From: Chelatococcus asaccharovorans
GTDB lineage: Bacteria; Pseudomonadota; Alphaproteobacteria; Rhizobiales; Beijerinckiaceae
Assembly (NCBI RefSeq): GCF_003201475.1
Contig: NZ_QJJK01000001.1
Coordinates: 932,205 to 996,204 of the forward strand
Length of the DNA: 64,000 nucleotides
Reading direction: 5' to 3'
Shown: positions 43,925-52,307 of the stretch, one piece after another
Layout of the letters: each line of letters starts with the position of its first letter
Numbering within the stretch: the stretch's first letter is position 1
Position numbers and translations under genes: made by a program
The notes under the pieces: model-generated
What the model was told of the DNA's origin: nothing
The model's input: the letters and a program-made list of their open reading frames with translations, nothing else
Databases searched by the model: none

Positions 43925-46075
43925 ATGAACCATCTAACGCTGACCATCGACGCCGATGGCATCGCGCTCATCACCTTGGACCACGCGGCGGAGACGATGA
44001 ACCTCGTGTCGCCGGAATGGCTGGCGGAATTCGCCGCGGCCGTCGAGACGGTGGCCACGGACCCGGCAGTGAAAGGCGCGATCGTCACCTCTGGCAAGAA
44101 GGCCTTCATGGCGGGGGCCGATCTCAAACTGCTATCGAAGGGCTTCAGCAAGGCCGAGGCGCTCGCCTTCAGCGAAGCGCCAACGCGCATGCACCGCCGT
44201 CTCGAAACCTGTGGCAAGCCCTTTGTTGCAGCCCTCAACGGCCTCGCCCTCGGCGGTGGCTTCGAACTGGCGCTCGCCTGCCACCACCGTCTGCTGGTCG
44301 ACGATCCGAAGGCGGTCGTCGGATTGCCGGAAGTCAAGGTCGGGCTCCTGCCCGGTTCCGGCGGAACCCAGCGGCTGATCCGGCTGATCGGCGTGCAGAA
44401 GGGCCTGGAGTTGCTGCTTTCCGGGGCGGCGCTTGGTCCGGCCGAGGCCTTGAAGGCCGGGCTCGTCGATGCGGTCGTGCCTCCCGGGGACCTCATCACG
44501 GCGGCGAAAGCCTGGCTGATGGGAGCGCCCGATCCGGTCCGCGCCTGGGACCGAAAGGGCTATGCCGCGCCGGAAGCGGGCGGTCTCCTCAACCCGGGCA
44601 TGGCCGCCCTGTTTTCCATGCAGCCAGCGGCGAATGCCGCCAAGACCTTCCACAACGATCCCGCGCCGGCGGCCATCACGTCCGTGGTGTTCGAGGGCAT
44701 TCAGCTGCCGTTCGACAAGGCCTTGGCGGTGGAGAGCAAATATTTCGCGAAACTGCTTTCCGGCCCCGTGGCGCGCAACATCATCCGCACGACCTTTGTC
44801 AGCAAGGGTGAAGCGGAGAAGCTCGCCAGCCGACCGGCCGGCGTTCCCAAGGCGAATTTTGCCAGGGTCGGCGTGCTCGGCGCCGGCATGATGGGGGCCG
44901 GTATCGCCTATGTGGCGGCGGTGGCGGGCGCCGAAGTGGTGCTGATAGACCGCAGCCAGGCAGAAGCCGACAAGGGCAAGGCCTTCGCGGAGAAGACGCT
45001 GGCGCGCGAGGTTGAGCGCGGCCGGCGCAGTGAGACTCAGGCCGACGACATCCTCTCGCGGATCAGGCCAGGCGAGGATTTCGCGGCACTTGCCGGCGTG
45101 TCACTGATCGTCGAGGCGGTGTTCGAGGAAACCGCGGTGAAGGCCGACGTGACGCGGCGGGCGCAGGCGGTGGCCGGCCCCGACGTGATCTTCGCCTCCA
45201 ACACGTCGACGCTTCCGATCAGCGGTCTCGCCGAGGCTTCTCAGCGGCCCGAAGGCTTCATCGGTCTGCACTTCTTCTCGCCGGTCGATCGCATGGCGCT
45301 CGTCGAGGTCATCCTCGGCCGCCGGACGAGCCAGGAGACGCTTGCTCACGCGCTCGACTTCGTGGCCTTCCTGCGCAAGACGCCGATCGTGGTCCACGAC
45401 AGCCGCGGCTTCTACACCAGCCGCGTCTTCCAGACCTTCATCCATGAAGGCATGGCCATGCTCGGCGAGGGAATCGCCCCGGCCCTCATCGAGAATGCCG
45501 CGCGTTTTGCCGGCTTTCCCGTGGGCCCGCTGGCGGTCACCGATGAGGTGACGCTTGAACTCCCCATGAAGATCATCCGCCAGGCCGAGGCGGAGGTTGG
45601 CCAGGCTTTCGAAAGGCCGTGCGGCACGCCGGTTCTCGAGCGGATGCTTGCGGCAGGCCGTGGCGGACGCAAATCCGGTGGCGGCTTCTACGACTATCCG
45701 CAGGACGGCCCCAAGCGCCTTTGGCCGGGACTGGCGGACATCTATCCCGTACGCGCCGACCAGCCTGACATCACCGAAATTCGCCACCGGCTGCTCGCGA
45801 TTCAGGCGCTTGATACGGCCCGTTGCCTGGAGGAGGGCGTGCTGACGACCGCTGCCGATGGCGACCTTGGCTCGCTTCTCGCCTGGGGGTTCCCCAGCTG
45901 GACAGGCGGTACGCTCTCCTACATCGACACGGTCGGGCTTGAGGCCTTCGTCGCGCAATGCGACGGGTTCGCCCAGCGTTATGGCAGCCGTTTCGAGCCA
46001 ACGCCGGCGTTGCGCCGACGGGCTGCGGAGAATGAGCCGTTCTACCCGGCCCCTGACGGTGCAGAACGGGCTTGA
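43925..46075 (+). CDS. FadB/FadJ-like enoyl-CoA hydratase/3-hydroxyacyl-CoA dehydrogenase
   Basis: A 716-residue bifunctional protein. The crotonase domain occupies about residues 1-190 (GKKAFMAGADLKLL, NGLALGGGFELALACHH, LPEVKVGLLPGSGGTQ). The NAD-binding dehydrogenase begins near 315 (VGVLGAGMMGAGIAYVAAVA) with SNTSTLPI, FSPVDRMALVEVI and the C-terminal domain GFPVGPLAVTDEVTLELPMK. It hydrates enoyl-CoA and oxidises the 3-hydroxy product; with the upstream thiolase it forms the trifunctional set. The ADH-like gene follows by about 106 bp. Confidence 0.92.
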   Translation: MNHLTLTIDADGIALITLDHAAETMNLVSPEWLAEFAAAVETVATDPAVKGAIVTSGKKAFMAGADLKLLSKGFSKAEALAFSEAPTRMHRRLETCGKPFVAALNGLALGGGFELALACHHRLLVDDPKAVVGLPEVKVGLLPGSGGTQRLIRLIGVQKGLELLLSGAALGPAEALKAGLVDAVVPPGDLITAAKAWLMGAPDPVRAWDRKGYAAPEAGGLLNPGMAALFSMQPAANAAKTFHNDPAPAAITSVVFEGIQLPFDKALAVESKYFAKLLSGPVARNIIRTTFVSKGEAEKLASRPAGVPKANFARVGVLGAGMMGAGIAYVAAVAGAEVVLIDRSQAEADKGKAFAEKTLAREVERGRRSETQADDILSRIRPGEDFAALAGVSLIVEAVFEETAVKADVTRRAQAVAGPDVIFASNTSTLPISGLAEASQRPEGFIGLHFFSPVDRMALVEVILGRRTSQETLAHALDFVAFLRKTPIVVHDSRGFYTSRVFQTFIHEGMAMLGEGIAPALIENAARFAGFPVGPLAVTDEVTLELPMKIIRQAEAEVGQAFERPCGTPVLERMLAAGRGGRKSGGGFYDYPQDGPKRLWPGLADIYPVRADQPDITEIRHRLLAIQALDTARCLEEGVLTTAADGDLGSLLAWGFPSWTGGTLSYIDTVGLEAFVAQCDGFAQRYGSRFEPTPALRRRAAENEPFYPAPDGAERA

Positions 46076-46181
46076 CACACGGCTTCGCGCATTTGCGTTC
46101 AACCGGGGGGCGCGTGCCGCCCGCTCGCGGTCAGTTTCGGCGCGCGGCGCGAAGACGCTCAGCGCGCGAATGGAGAAGCCT

Positions 46182-47183
46182 ATGAAAGCTTTTGTCCTCA
46201 CAGATACAGCGGGGCCGGACAGCGCCGTGGTGCGCGACGAGCCCCGGCCCGTGCTCACCGCCGGCTGCGTGCGCGTCGCGCTGAAGGCGGCTTCGCTCAA
46301 TCATCGTGAACTCTGGATCTCGCGCGGGCTCTACCCCGGCATGAAATTGCCCTGCGTCATGGGCGCGGATGGGGCGGGCGTTGTGACGGAGGTGGCGGAG
46401 GGTGTCGATCCGGCGCTGGTCGGGCAGGAGGTCGTTCTCTATCCCGGCGACGGCTGGGGCGACAACCGCCGTTTTCCGGCGCGCAGCTTCGCCATGCTCG
46501 GCATGCCGCTTCCCGGCACGATCGCCGAGGAGATCTGCGTACCGGCGACGACCGTCTTCGCGAAGCCGGCTCATCTGTCCTTTGAACAGACGGCAGCACT
46601 GCCGACCGCCGGCATCACCGCCTGGCGCGGGCTCACGGAGAGGGCCGCGCTCCAGAGCGGCGAGACACTCCTCGTAACCGGTGTTGGCGGCGGCGTCGCG
46701 ACGTTCGCGCTCATCTTCGGGCGGGCGCTGGGCGCCGCGGTTTATGTCACGAGCGGGTCCGACGCGACCCTCGCGCGGGCGGCCGCGCTCGGCGCTGCGG
46801 CGGGCTTCAACTACCGCGAGCCGGGTTGGCGCAAGGCGTTACAGGAGGCCTCGCGCGGTCTTGACGTGGTGTTCGATGGCGCGCCAGCCGCGGGCCTTGC
46901 CGAATACAGCCGCGCGCTGCGGGCAGGCGCCCGCGTGGTGATCTACGGCTCGACAGGCGGCCCGACGATGACCATGGCGGCGCCGGACCTGTTTCTGCGC
47001 CACGTCACTGTGTCGGGAACGGCGATGGGCGACCTCGTCGATTTCACCGCCATGCTCGCCTTCATCACGGCCCACCGGCTGGAACCGGTGATCGACAGGA
47101 CCTTTACCATCGACCAGTCGCGCGAGGCGCTTCTCTATCTGGAGAACGGCCATGCCTTCGGCAAGGTGGTGATCGCGATCTGA
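46182..47183 (+). CDS. Quinone oxidoreductase/medium-chain dehydrogenase family protein
   Basis: A 333-residue MDR-superfamily NAD(P) oxidoreductase of the zinc-independent type: LNHRELW replaces the zinc-binding cysteine, and VTGVGGGVATFALIFGRALG is the cofactor site. It likely reduces enones or quinones, or acts on CoA-linked enoyl groups (YhdH-like). The ATG at 46182 has GGAG six bases upstream; an earlier ATG at 46170 adds four residues. It is the third gene after thiolase and FadB-like genes. The exact reaction is unknown. Confidence 0.86.
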   Translation: MKAFVLTDTAGPDSAVVRDEPRPVLTAGCVRVALKAASLNHRELWISRGLYPGMKLPCVMGADGAGVVTEVAEGVDPALVGQEVVLYPGDGWGDNRRFPARSFAMLGMPLPGTIAEEICVPATTVFAKPAHLSFEQTAALPTAGITAWRGLTERAALQSGETLLVTGVGGGVATFALIFGRALGAAVYVTSGSDATLARAAALGAAAGFNYREPGWRKALQEASRGLDVVFDGAPAAGLAEYSRALRAGARVVIYGSTGGPTMTMAAPDLFLRHVTVSGTAMGDLVDFTAMLAFITAHRLEPVIDRTFTIDQSREALLYLENGHAFGKVVIAI

Positions 47184-47216
47184 GGTTCGGCGGCGACGCG
47201 GCCTGAAAGGCGCTGC

Positions 47217-47232
47217 CCTATCGTGGGATAGG
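47217..47232 (+). promoter_or_regulatory. Palindromic operator candidate, site 9
   Basis: CCTATC-GTGG-GATAGGTG, exact halves, 65 bp before the MaoC-like gene. A clear -10 box at the spacing of sites 4 and 8 is not visible. Confidence 0.68.
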
Positions 47233-47297
47233 TGCCACGGGCGGCGCACCATGGAAGGCTTCCATGCGACGGATCTGTTGTGATTGGGGATTTGCAT

Positions 47298-47741
47298 ATG
47301 AGCTTCCCGCCTCCGCCCGATGTGGCGGGCACCAGCCTTGACGGCACGGAGCCTTATGTCATCGATGCCGACGAGAACCGCCGGCTCTGCGCCTCGGTGA
47401 ACGCCGTGCCGGACCCGGACGGCAAAGCCCACCCGATCTACTACTACATCGCCACGCAGGTCGGCATGGGCAAGACGGTGGCGGGGCTATGCGCTGCCTG
47501 CGATTTCGATGTCGATGACGGGCCGATGATGGGGTCGTCGCAGGTGGAATTCGCGAGCACGCTCCGTACCGGCCTGCCTTATCGGGTGACCGGCGAGATT
47601 GTCAGCCTGAACCGCAAGTCGAGCCGCAAGCTCGGTGTGATGGATGTGCTCGCGTACCGGCTGCGCCTCATCGACCCGGGTGGCAGCACCGCGCTTGAAA
47701 CCACCAATATCTGGGTGCTGCCCCGGAGGGAGCTCGCATGA
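47298..47741 (+). CDS. MaoC-like hydratase, N-terminal-type subunit
   Basis: A 147-residue hot-dog-fold protein of the MaoC N-terminal/FAS1-dehydratase type, lacking the catalytic Asp-His pair. It contains HPIYYYIATQVGMG and VEFASTLRTGLPYRVTGEIV. Such half-size proteins form heteromers with a catalytic partner; the next gene starts within 4 bp of its stop (ATGA) and has the active site. By analogy with ChsH1-ChsH2 of sterol side-chain breakdown, the pair is probably an enoyl-CoA hydratase for bulky acyl chains. Confidence 0.8.
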   Translation: MSFPPPPDVAGTSLDGTEPYVIDADENRRLCASVNAVPDPDGKAHPIYYYIATQVGMGKTVAGLCAACDFDVDDGPMMGSSQVEFASTLRTGLPYRVTGEIVSLNRKSSRKLGVMDVLAYRLRLIDPGGSTALETTNIWVLPRRELA

Positions 47742-48145
47742 CGCTGCCAGTCGGTGCCGCCATCCCGCCGTTCGTGATCGAGGTGAACCCGGCCGCGATG
47801 CAGACCTGGGCGGTCTTCCTCAAGGACCCGAACCCGATCCATCTCGATGCCGACATCGTCCGCGCCAAAGGGCTCGGCGACCGGGTGATCAATCAGGGGC
47901 CGGCCAATGTCGCCTATATCATCAACGCCCTCACCGCCGCCTTTCCCGGCGGCACGGTCAAGTCCCTCGCCATGCGCTTCCTCGATAACGTCTACGGCGG
48001 GGAGACCGTCGAGGCGGGGGGGACGGTCACCGCCGTCGCGATCGAGGGCGACCTGCGCATCACGACTTGCGACATGTGGCTGAAGGCGCCCGACCGCGGC
48101 GCCGTGATCAGCGGCCCCGCTGTCGTCACACAGCCCGCCTTCTGA
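47738..48145 (+). CDS. MaoC-like hydratase, catalytic subunit
   Basis: A 135-residue hot-dog protein with the hydratase signature KDPNPIHLDAD, in which the Asp and His are catalytic, and INQGPANVAYIINAL. It overlaps the preceding gene by 4 bp, so the two are made together. It would add water to a trans-2-enoyl-CoA to give the R-3-hydroxyacyl-CoA, or its chain-branched counterpart. The downstream VOC gene follows after 41 bp. Confidence 0.85.
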   Translation: MTLPVGAAIPPFVIEVNPAAMQTWAVFLKDPNPIHLDADIVRAKGLGDRVINQGPANVAYIINALTAAFPGGTVKSLAMRFLDNVYGGETVEAGGTVTAVAIEGDLRITTCDMWLKAPDRGAVISGPAVVTQPAF

Positions 48146-48186
48146 AATTCCGCGCGTCACCCACGCGCCGCAACCGGAGCCTTCGT

Positions 48187-48666
48187 ATGCCAAGCGGCCC
48201 TTTCGCCCATATCTGCCTGCTCGTCAAAGATCTCGACAAGGCTGTCGAGGACTGGACCAAGATCCTGGGCGTGCTCGATCCCAGGCAGTTGGACCGGAAG
48301 CTCGTGCGCTACGACGATTTCGAGGGCGGCGCCGACAAGATGCGCTGGGCAACCTTCGTCTCCGAACACGGCGCCGAGATCCAGATGATAGAACCCGCGC
48401 CGGGCACGCCGCTGTACCAGCGCCTGGAGAAACATGGCGAGCATGTCCACCATATCTGCCTGACGACCAATGATGTCGAGGGCTCGCTCGAGACCTTGCG
48501 AGGCCAAGGCATCGAGACCGTGGGCGAGATCTCGAGCGATCCCACCATGAGCTGGCAGAAATGGGGCTGGGTGTCGCACCGCAGCGCCCATGGCGTGCTC
48601 GTCGAAGTCGCCAAGCCTTACGAGAGCCACGACGACGGCAAGTGGCATCCCGCACCGCCGCGATAG
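48187..48666 (+). CDS. VOC family protein (methylmalonyl-CoA epimerase-like)
   Basis: A 159-residue vicinal-oxygen-chelate-fold protein: FAHICLLVKDLDKAVEDW, AEIQMIEP, HVHHICLTTNDVEGSLETL and GVLVEVAKP, giving the two His and two Glu expected for a metal site. It resembles methylmalonyl-CoA epimerases, which move a proton next to a CoA ester; other VOC enzymes are isomerases or dioxygenases. Encoded in the MaoC-pair unit. Substrate unknown. Confidence 0.8.
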   Translation: MPSGPFAHICLLVKDLDKAVEDWTKILGVLDPRQLDRKLVRYDDFEGGADKMRWATFVSEHGAEIQMIEPAPGTPLYQRLEKHGEHVHHICLTTNDVEGSLETLRGQGIETVGEISSDPTMSWQKWGWVSHRSAHGVLVEVAKPYESHDDGKWHPAPPR

Positions 48667-48720
48667 GACAAGTCCAAGGTGGATGAAATAGGGCATGTCC
48701 CTTCGGATTTGCTCTAGCGG
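48667..48720. repeat. Possible intergenic repeat fragment
   Basis: A short non-coding stretch with GGACAAGTCC and GGGCATGTCCC dyads and ending GGATTTGCTCTAG, which looks like the GAGCAAATCC repeat family I recall from Hyphomicrobiales. Only one half GATAGG is present (48662-48667), so I do not count it as an operator. Confidence 0.35.
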
Positions 48721-48762
48721 CGGGGAGCGGGGCGTCTGCAAAGCGGAGGAGAACGGCATTTG

Positions 48763-49659
48763 ATGTCACCGAGCCCCAAGTCTTCCGCGTCGGCGACGCA
48801 GGCGGAGCCTGTGGTTCGCCTGCCGTTGCGCGGAGGCTTCGCCTTGGCCGCCGAGTTCGCGGGACCGCCGCTCGGCCCGCGCGTGCTGCTGGTTCACGGC
48901 GGCGCCCAGAGCCGCCGTGCCTGGGATGTCGGCGTCGGGATGCTGAGCCGGGCTGGCTATCGCTCGATCGCGATCGACATGCGCGGGCATGGCGACAGCG
49001 ACTGGGCGCCCGACGGCAACTATGCGCTGGAGCACTGGGCGGAGGATCTCACGCAGGTCGTCACCCTGCTGGCGCAGGACGATCCACGACCCGTCGCGGT
49101 CGTCGGCGCCTCCCGAGGCGGCCAGAGCGCCTTGCTCACAGCCGTTGCCCTGCCAGCGCTGGTGTCCTGTGCCGTGCTCATCGACGTTACCCCGCAGAAC
49201 GATGAATCGGGGGTCGCGCTCATCAGGTCCTTCTTGCAGCGCAGCGCCGAGGGCTTTGACAGCGTGCGGGAATGCGCCGACTCCGTTGCCGATTTCATGA
49301 AGCGGCCGCGACGCTCCAGCGTGTCCGGTCTCGCCCGCATCCTGCGTCAGGACGCCGATGGTCGCTGGTTCTGGCGCTGGGACCCGCGCATGGCCGACAG
49401 CCGGTTCGTGCGGCCACCCTCCGAACAGATCCTGATGGAGGAGGCGGCGCGCAACGTCAGGGTGCCAGTTCTGCTGGTCCGCGCCGGGATGAGTGAGCTC
49501 GTCCGCGCGCAGGACGTGGAGCATTTCCGCGCCTTGCTGCCGACGCTGGAGGTCGAGGAAGTACCTGGCATCCCGCATATGATCACGGGCGACAGCAACG
49601 CAGCCTTCCTTCCGGCCGTGATCGCCTTCCTGCGACGACGACATCGGTCTGCCGGTTGA
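48763..49659 (+). CDS. Alpha/beta hydrolase
   Basis: A 298-residue alpha/beta hydrolase with HGGAQSRRAWD, nucleophile elbow GASRGG, and the late His in PGIPHMITGD. The acid residue is probably in the AGMSELVRAQD segment. It could open a lactone or ester or cleave a C-C bond, as related enzymes do in ring catabolism. The ATG at 48763 is chosen over the TTG three bases earlier, with GGAGGAG upstream. It follows the VOC gene by 96 bp and precedes the binding protein by 92 bp. Confidence 0.82.
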   Translation: MSPSPKSSASATQAEPVVRLPLRGGFALAAEFAGPPLGPRVLLVHGGAQSRRAWDVGVGMLSRAGYRSIAIDMRGHGDSDWAPDGNYALEHWAEDLTQVVTLLAQDDPRPVAVVGASRGGQSALLTAVALPALVSCAVLIDVTPQNDESGVALIRSFLQRSAEGFDSVRECADSVADFMKRPRRSSVSGLARILRQDADGRWFWRWDPRMADSRFVRPPSEQILMEEAARNVRVPVLLVRAGMSELVRAQDVEHFRALLPTLEVEEVPGIPHMITGDSNAAFLPAVIAFLRRRHRSAG

Positions 49660-49751
49660 AGGCTAGCGCTGTCCGAGGGAGGTCTCACGTGCAGCGCACC
49701 ATTGTCCCAATGTTCATTGAAACGCAAGAAACGATAAGGGGAAACGACAAA

Positions 49752-50990
49752 ATGCAGGTCAATAGAAGACAAGCGCTTATCGGCGCGGCCGCGGCCGTCG
49801 GCGTGACGACCCTGGCCGGGGGGCGGGCTCGCGCCGCCGAACCGATCCGTATCGGCGCCATCCTGCCACTGAGTGGCACCGCGGAACTGGTCGGCAACAA
49901 ACAGAAGCTCGGGATCGAGATCGCCCGCGATCAGATCAATGCGGCCGGCGGTGTGCTGGGACGCCCGCTCGAGATCGTCTTCCGCGACGACAAGGGCGAT
50001 CCGAACGTCACGGTGGCGGCCGCTCGGGAACTCACGTCTTCCGGCGTCAATCTGATCATCGGTGCGTCGCTGAGCGCGCTCAATATCGCGCTGATCGGCG
50101 TTATCCAGTCGCTGAACGGCGTGATGATGACCCCGAGTTCGCCCCTCGATCCACTCACCCACGAGTTGTTCAATCGCAACTTCTTCCGTCTCGCGGACAA
50201 TAACTTCATGCGTTGCCGCGGACTTGCGCGTGTGATGGCTGAGCGTTTCCCTGACGTCACGGTGTGGGGCGGGCTGATATCCGACTTCTCCGTCGGCCAT
50301 GATTCCTGGAAGGAATTCACGGCGGGCCTGCGCGAGTTCTATCCGCGCTATGCAAAGCGGGACGTGACGATCCTCGACGTCACGACCGCCAAATTCGGGA
50401 CGACCGATTACAAGACCCAGATCTTCCGCGTGCTGCAATCGCCGGCCCAGGGCGTTCTCAACGTCACGATCGGCGCCGACATGATCACCCTGTGGAAACA
50501 GGCCAAGACACTGGGGCTCAGCGACAAGTTGCAGGTCGTCGCCGACGCCGGCGGGGAACTTGACCTGCCGGTCATTCTCGGCAAGGACATGCCCAAGCAG
50601 CTCTGGTCCAACCTCCACTGGTTCTTCGGCAATCCGAACGGCAATGCAGTGAACAAAGCCCTCGTCGCGGAGATCGAGAAGCGGACCGGTGACAAGAACC
50701 CGTCGAGCCTGATCGGCCCGGCGCATGGAGCGGTTCTTGCCTATGCCGCTGCGATCACGCTCGCCAACGGCACGGCGACGCCGGCGATCATCGAGGCCCT
50801 TGAAAAGGTGAAGGTGGAAACCGCCAAGGGCACCATTATTTTTCGTCCCGAGGATCACCAGCAGATCGGCCCCGTGAATATCCTTGGCAGCGTGCCAACG
50901 CCTACCGGGCACCAGTTCAAGGACTATGTCGAGGTTCCGGGCGCGGAGATCGTCGAGCCTGCCACGCCGGGCGTGCCGATCAAGCTCTGA
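49752..50990 (+). CDS. Liv-type ABC substrate-binding protein 1
   Basis: A 412-residue periplasmic binding protein with a Tat-like leader (NRRQALIGAAAAVGVTTLAGG ends near AEP), then the PBP fold: PIRIGAILPLSGTAELVGN, KLGIEIARDQINAAGG, DDKGDPNVTV. It is similar throughout to binding protein 2 at 56830. No Liv permease or ATPase is encoded nearby, so it would serve the importer at 10595-13987. I choose the ATG at 49752, which follows AAGGGGAAA and places the Tat leader at the N-terminus; the longer frame is hydrophilic. Confidence 0.88.
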   Translation: MQVNRRQALIGAAAAVGVTTLAGGRARAAEPIRIGAILPLSGTAELVGNKQKLGIEIARDQINAAGGVLGRPLEIVFRDDKGDPNVTVAAARELTSSGVNLIIGASLSALNIALIGVIQSLNGVMMTPSSPLDPLTHELFNRNFFRLADNNFMRCRGLARVMAERFPDVTVWGGLISDFSVGHDSWKEFTAGLREFYPRYAKRDVTILDVTTAKFGTTDYKTQIFRVLQSPAQGVLNVTIGADMITLWKQAKTLGLSDKLQVVADAGGELDLPVILGKDMPKQLWSNLHWFFGNPNGNAVNKALVAEIEKRTGDKNPSSLIGPAHGAVLAYAAAITLANGTATPAIIEALEKVKVETAKGTIIFRPEDHQQIGPVNILGSVPTPTGHQFKDYVEVPGAEIVEPATPGVPIKL

Positions 50991-50994
50991 GCCA

Positions 50995-51029
50995 GCCAAC
51001 CCGCCCCGGCTGTCCGGGGCGGGCTTGGC
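50995..51029 (+). terminator. Strong hairpin terminator candidate
   Basis: A 10-bp perfect stem CCCGCCCCGG / CCGGGGCGGG with a CTGT loop, extended by GCCAA / TTGGC with a bulge. It follows the binding protein stop by 6 bp. There is no T run, so it may rely on Rho or act only as an RNA end. Confidence 0.6.
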
Positions 51030-51121
51030 CACGGCGACTGGGTACAGCGATGAGCCGGCTGCTCACGGCGTGGCCCAGGGTCTGCGTCCGGCATGAGCTT
51101 TGCCCATACGGGCGCCTTCCG

Positions 51122-51874
51122 TTACAGCCGCAGGCCACCATCGACGATGATCGTCTGGCCTGTGATGTAGGACGCCCGGTCGGAGGCGAGGAACGCGACC
51201 GCTTCGGCGATCTCGGCGCCTTCGCCGAAGCGGCGCAGCGGCACGCGCTTCTTCTGCTGTGCCCACACCTCCGGCGTATGGACCTTATCCTGCAGGCTGT
51301 GCCCGAGGCCGGCGTCGATAATGCCGGGGGCCACGGAGTTGCCGCGGATGCCGTAGCGGCCTTCTTCCTTGGCGACGGCGCGTGTCAACACCTCGATGCC
51401 CGCCTTCGGCACCGCCGAGATGGCGTCGCCGGGCGGGAACCAGTAGTTGGCGAAGGAGACGACGCTGACGAAGCTGCCGCCGCCGTTCTTGCGCAGGACG
51501 GGGATCGAGAGCCGCACGAGTCGTGTGAAGCCGAGCAGCTCGATCTCGACGACGCGCAGCCATTGGTCCTGGTCGATCTGCGAGACATAGGGCTGCAGGA
51601 TCGGGGCGCCGCTGGCATAAACGATGCTTCTCAGGCCGCCCGGCATCGCATCGGCATGGGCGATGGCGGCCGCGACATCGGTCTCGCTGCGCGTATCCAC
51701 GCGCATGGCTTCGACGCGACATTCTGCCGGCAGGTCCGACTTCAGCGCGTCCGCCTTTGCGGCATTGCCGAAATACGTAAAGGCCATGGCCGGCCAGTCC
51801 AGCGGCATGCGCCGGCAGATAGCCTCACCGAGGCCGCCACTTCCGCCGATCACGAGTACTGCGCCGTCCTGCAT
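51122..51874 (-). CDS. Atypical SDR lacking the catalytic tyrosine
   Basis: A 250-residue SDR-fold protein with a normal nucleotide motif VIGGSGGLGEAI, YASGAP in place of NNAG, and the C-terminus YITGQTIIVDGGLRL. The YxxxK active-site motif is missing: the segment reads DAISAVPKAG, so serine stands where tyrosine is expected. The ATG at 51874 is preferred to the GTG three bases before. Its operator may be site 10 (52066) on the minus side. Function is uncertain; non-catalytic or altered-chemistry SDRs are known. Confidence 0.8.
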   Translation of the reverse strand: MQDGAVLVIGGSGGLGEAICRRMPLDWPAMAFTYFGNAAKADALKSDLPAECRVEAMRVDTRSETDVAAAIAHADAMPGGLRSIVYASGAPILQPYVSQIDQDQWLRVVEIELLGFTRLVRLSIPVLRKNGGGSFVSVVSFANYWFPPGDAISAVPKAGIEVLTRAVAKEEGRYGIRGNSVAPGIIDAGLGHSLQDKVHTPEVWAQQKKRVPLRRFGEGAEIAEAVAFLASDRASYITGQTIIVDGGLRL

Positions 51875-51924
51875 CACCGTCTCCCTGCCTCACCCAACGC
51901 CAAAGCACCCCGGACGTTCGTCTG

Positions 51925-51953
51925 GAGTAAGTCCGCCTGTCGCGGACTTGCTC
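51925..51953. repeat. Inverted repeat, 12-bp arms
   Basis: GAGTAAGTCCGC and GCGGACTTGCTC pair with one mismatch around CTGTC. It lies 51 bp before the atypical SDR start and could be a hairpin in its leader or a regulator site. Confidence 0.5.
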
Positions 51954-52065
51954 CGCTCAAAAATTGATGAGAAAATTCACAAGCTTAGATGGTATTGGAC
52001 GATTCCGTCTAAGCCGGATTTACTTTAGCCGAAACAGAATAGGCCCGGCGCATTGCGCGCCGCCA

Positions 52066-52081
52066 CCTGTCTTGGGATAGG
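52066..52081. promoter_or_regulatory. Palindromic operator candidate, site 10
   Basis: CCTGTC-TTGG-GATAGG, one change in the left half. It lies 191 bp from the atypical SDR and 226 bp before the ligase; site 11 is 93 bp downstream. Confidence 0.5.
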
Positions 52082-52174
52082 CGGTCGCGCGAACCTTCGC
52101 ACAACGGGGTGTTGGACAGCACCGGCAACCGGCCCTTGCCCATGCCGCAAAGGCCGTGGCGGCCTGCCACCCGT

Positions 52175-52190
52175 CCTATCAAGAGATAGG
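52175..52190 (+). promoter_or_regulatory. Palindromic operator candidate, site 11
   Basis: CCTATC-AAGA-GATAGGTG, exact halves. It precedes the ligase start at 52308 by 117 bp and is the second of two sites in the divergent region. Confidence 0.7.
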
Positions 52191-52307
52191 TGCTCCGGCG
52201 GCACGGCGCAGCCACATTTCGGGAATGGCGCTGCACACCATGATCGCCACCGTGTCGCCCCTTACGCCGCTCGCGGCACAGCGATGATCAGCGCCAGGAG
52301 GCCGCGC

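Larger units (their letters stand above)
51875..52307. other. Divergent region with two operators and an inverted repeat
   Basis: 433 bp without a gene. It contains an imperfect 12-bp inverted repeat (GAGTAAGTCCGC at 51925-51936, GCGGACTTGCTC at 51942-51953), operator candidates at 52066 and 52175, and CCAGGAGG before the ATG at 52308. Confidence 0.6.

Noticed and set aside
48661..48667. GATAGG near the end of the VOC gene
   Set aside because: Only one half-site is present, no CCTATC at the proper distance.
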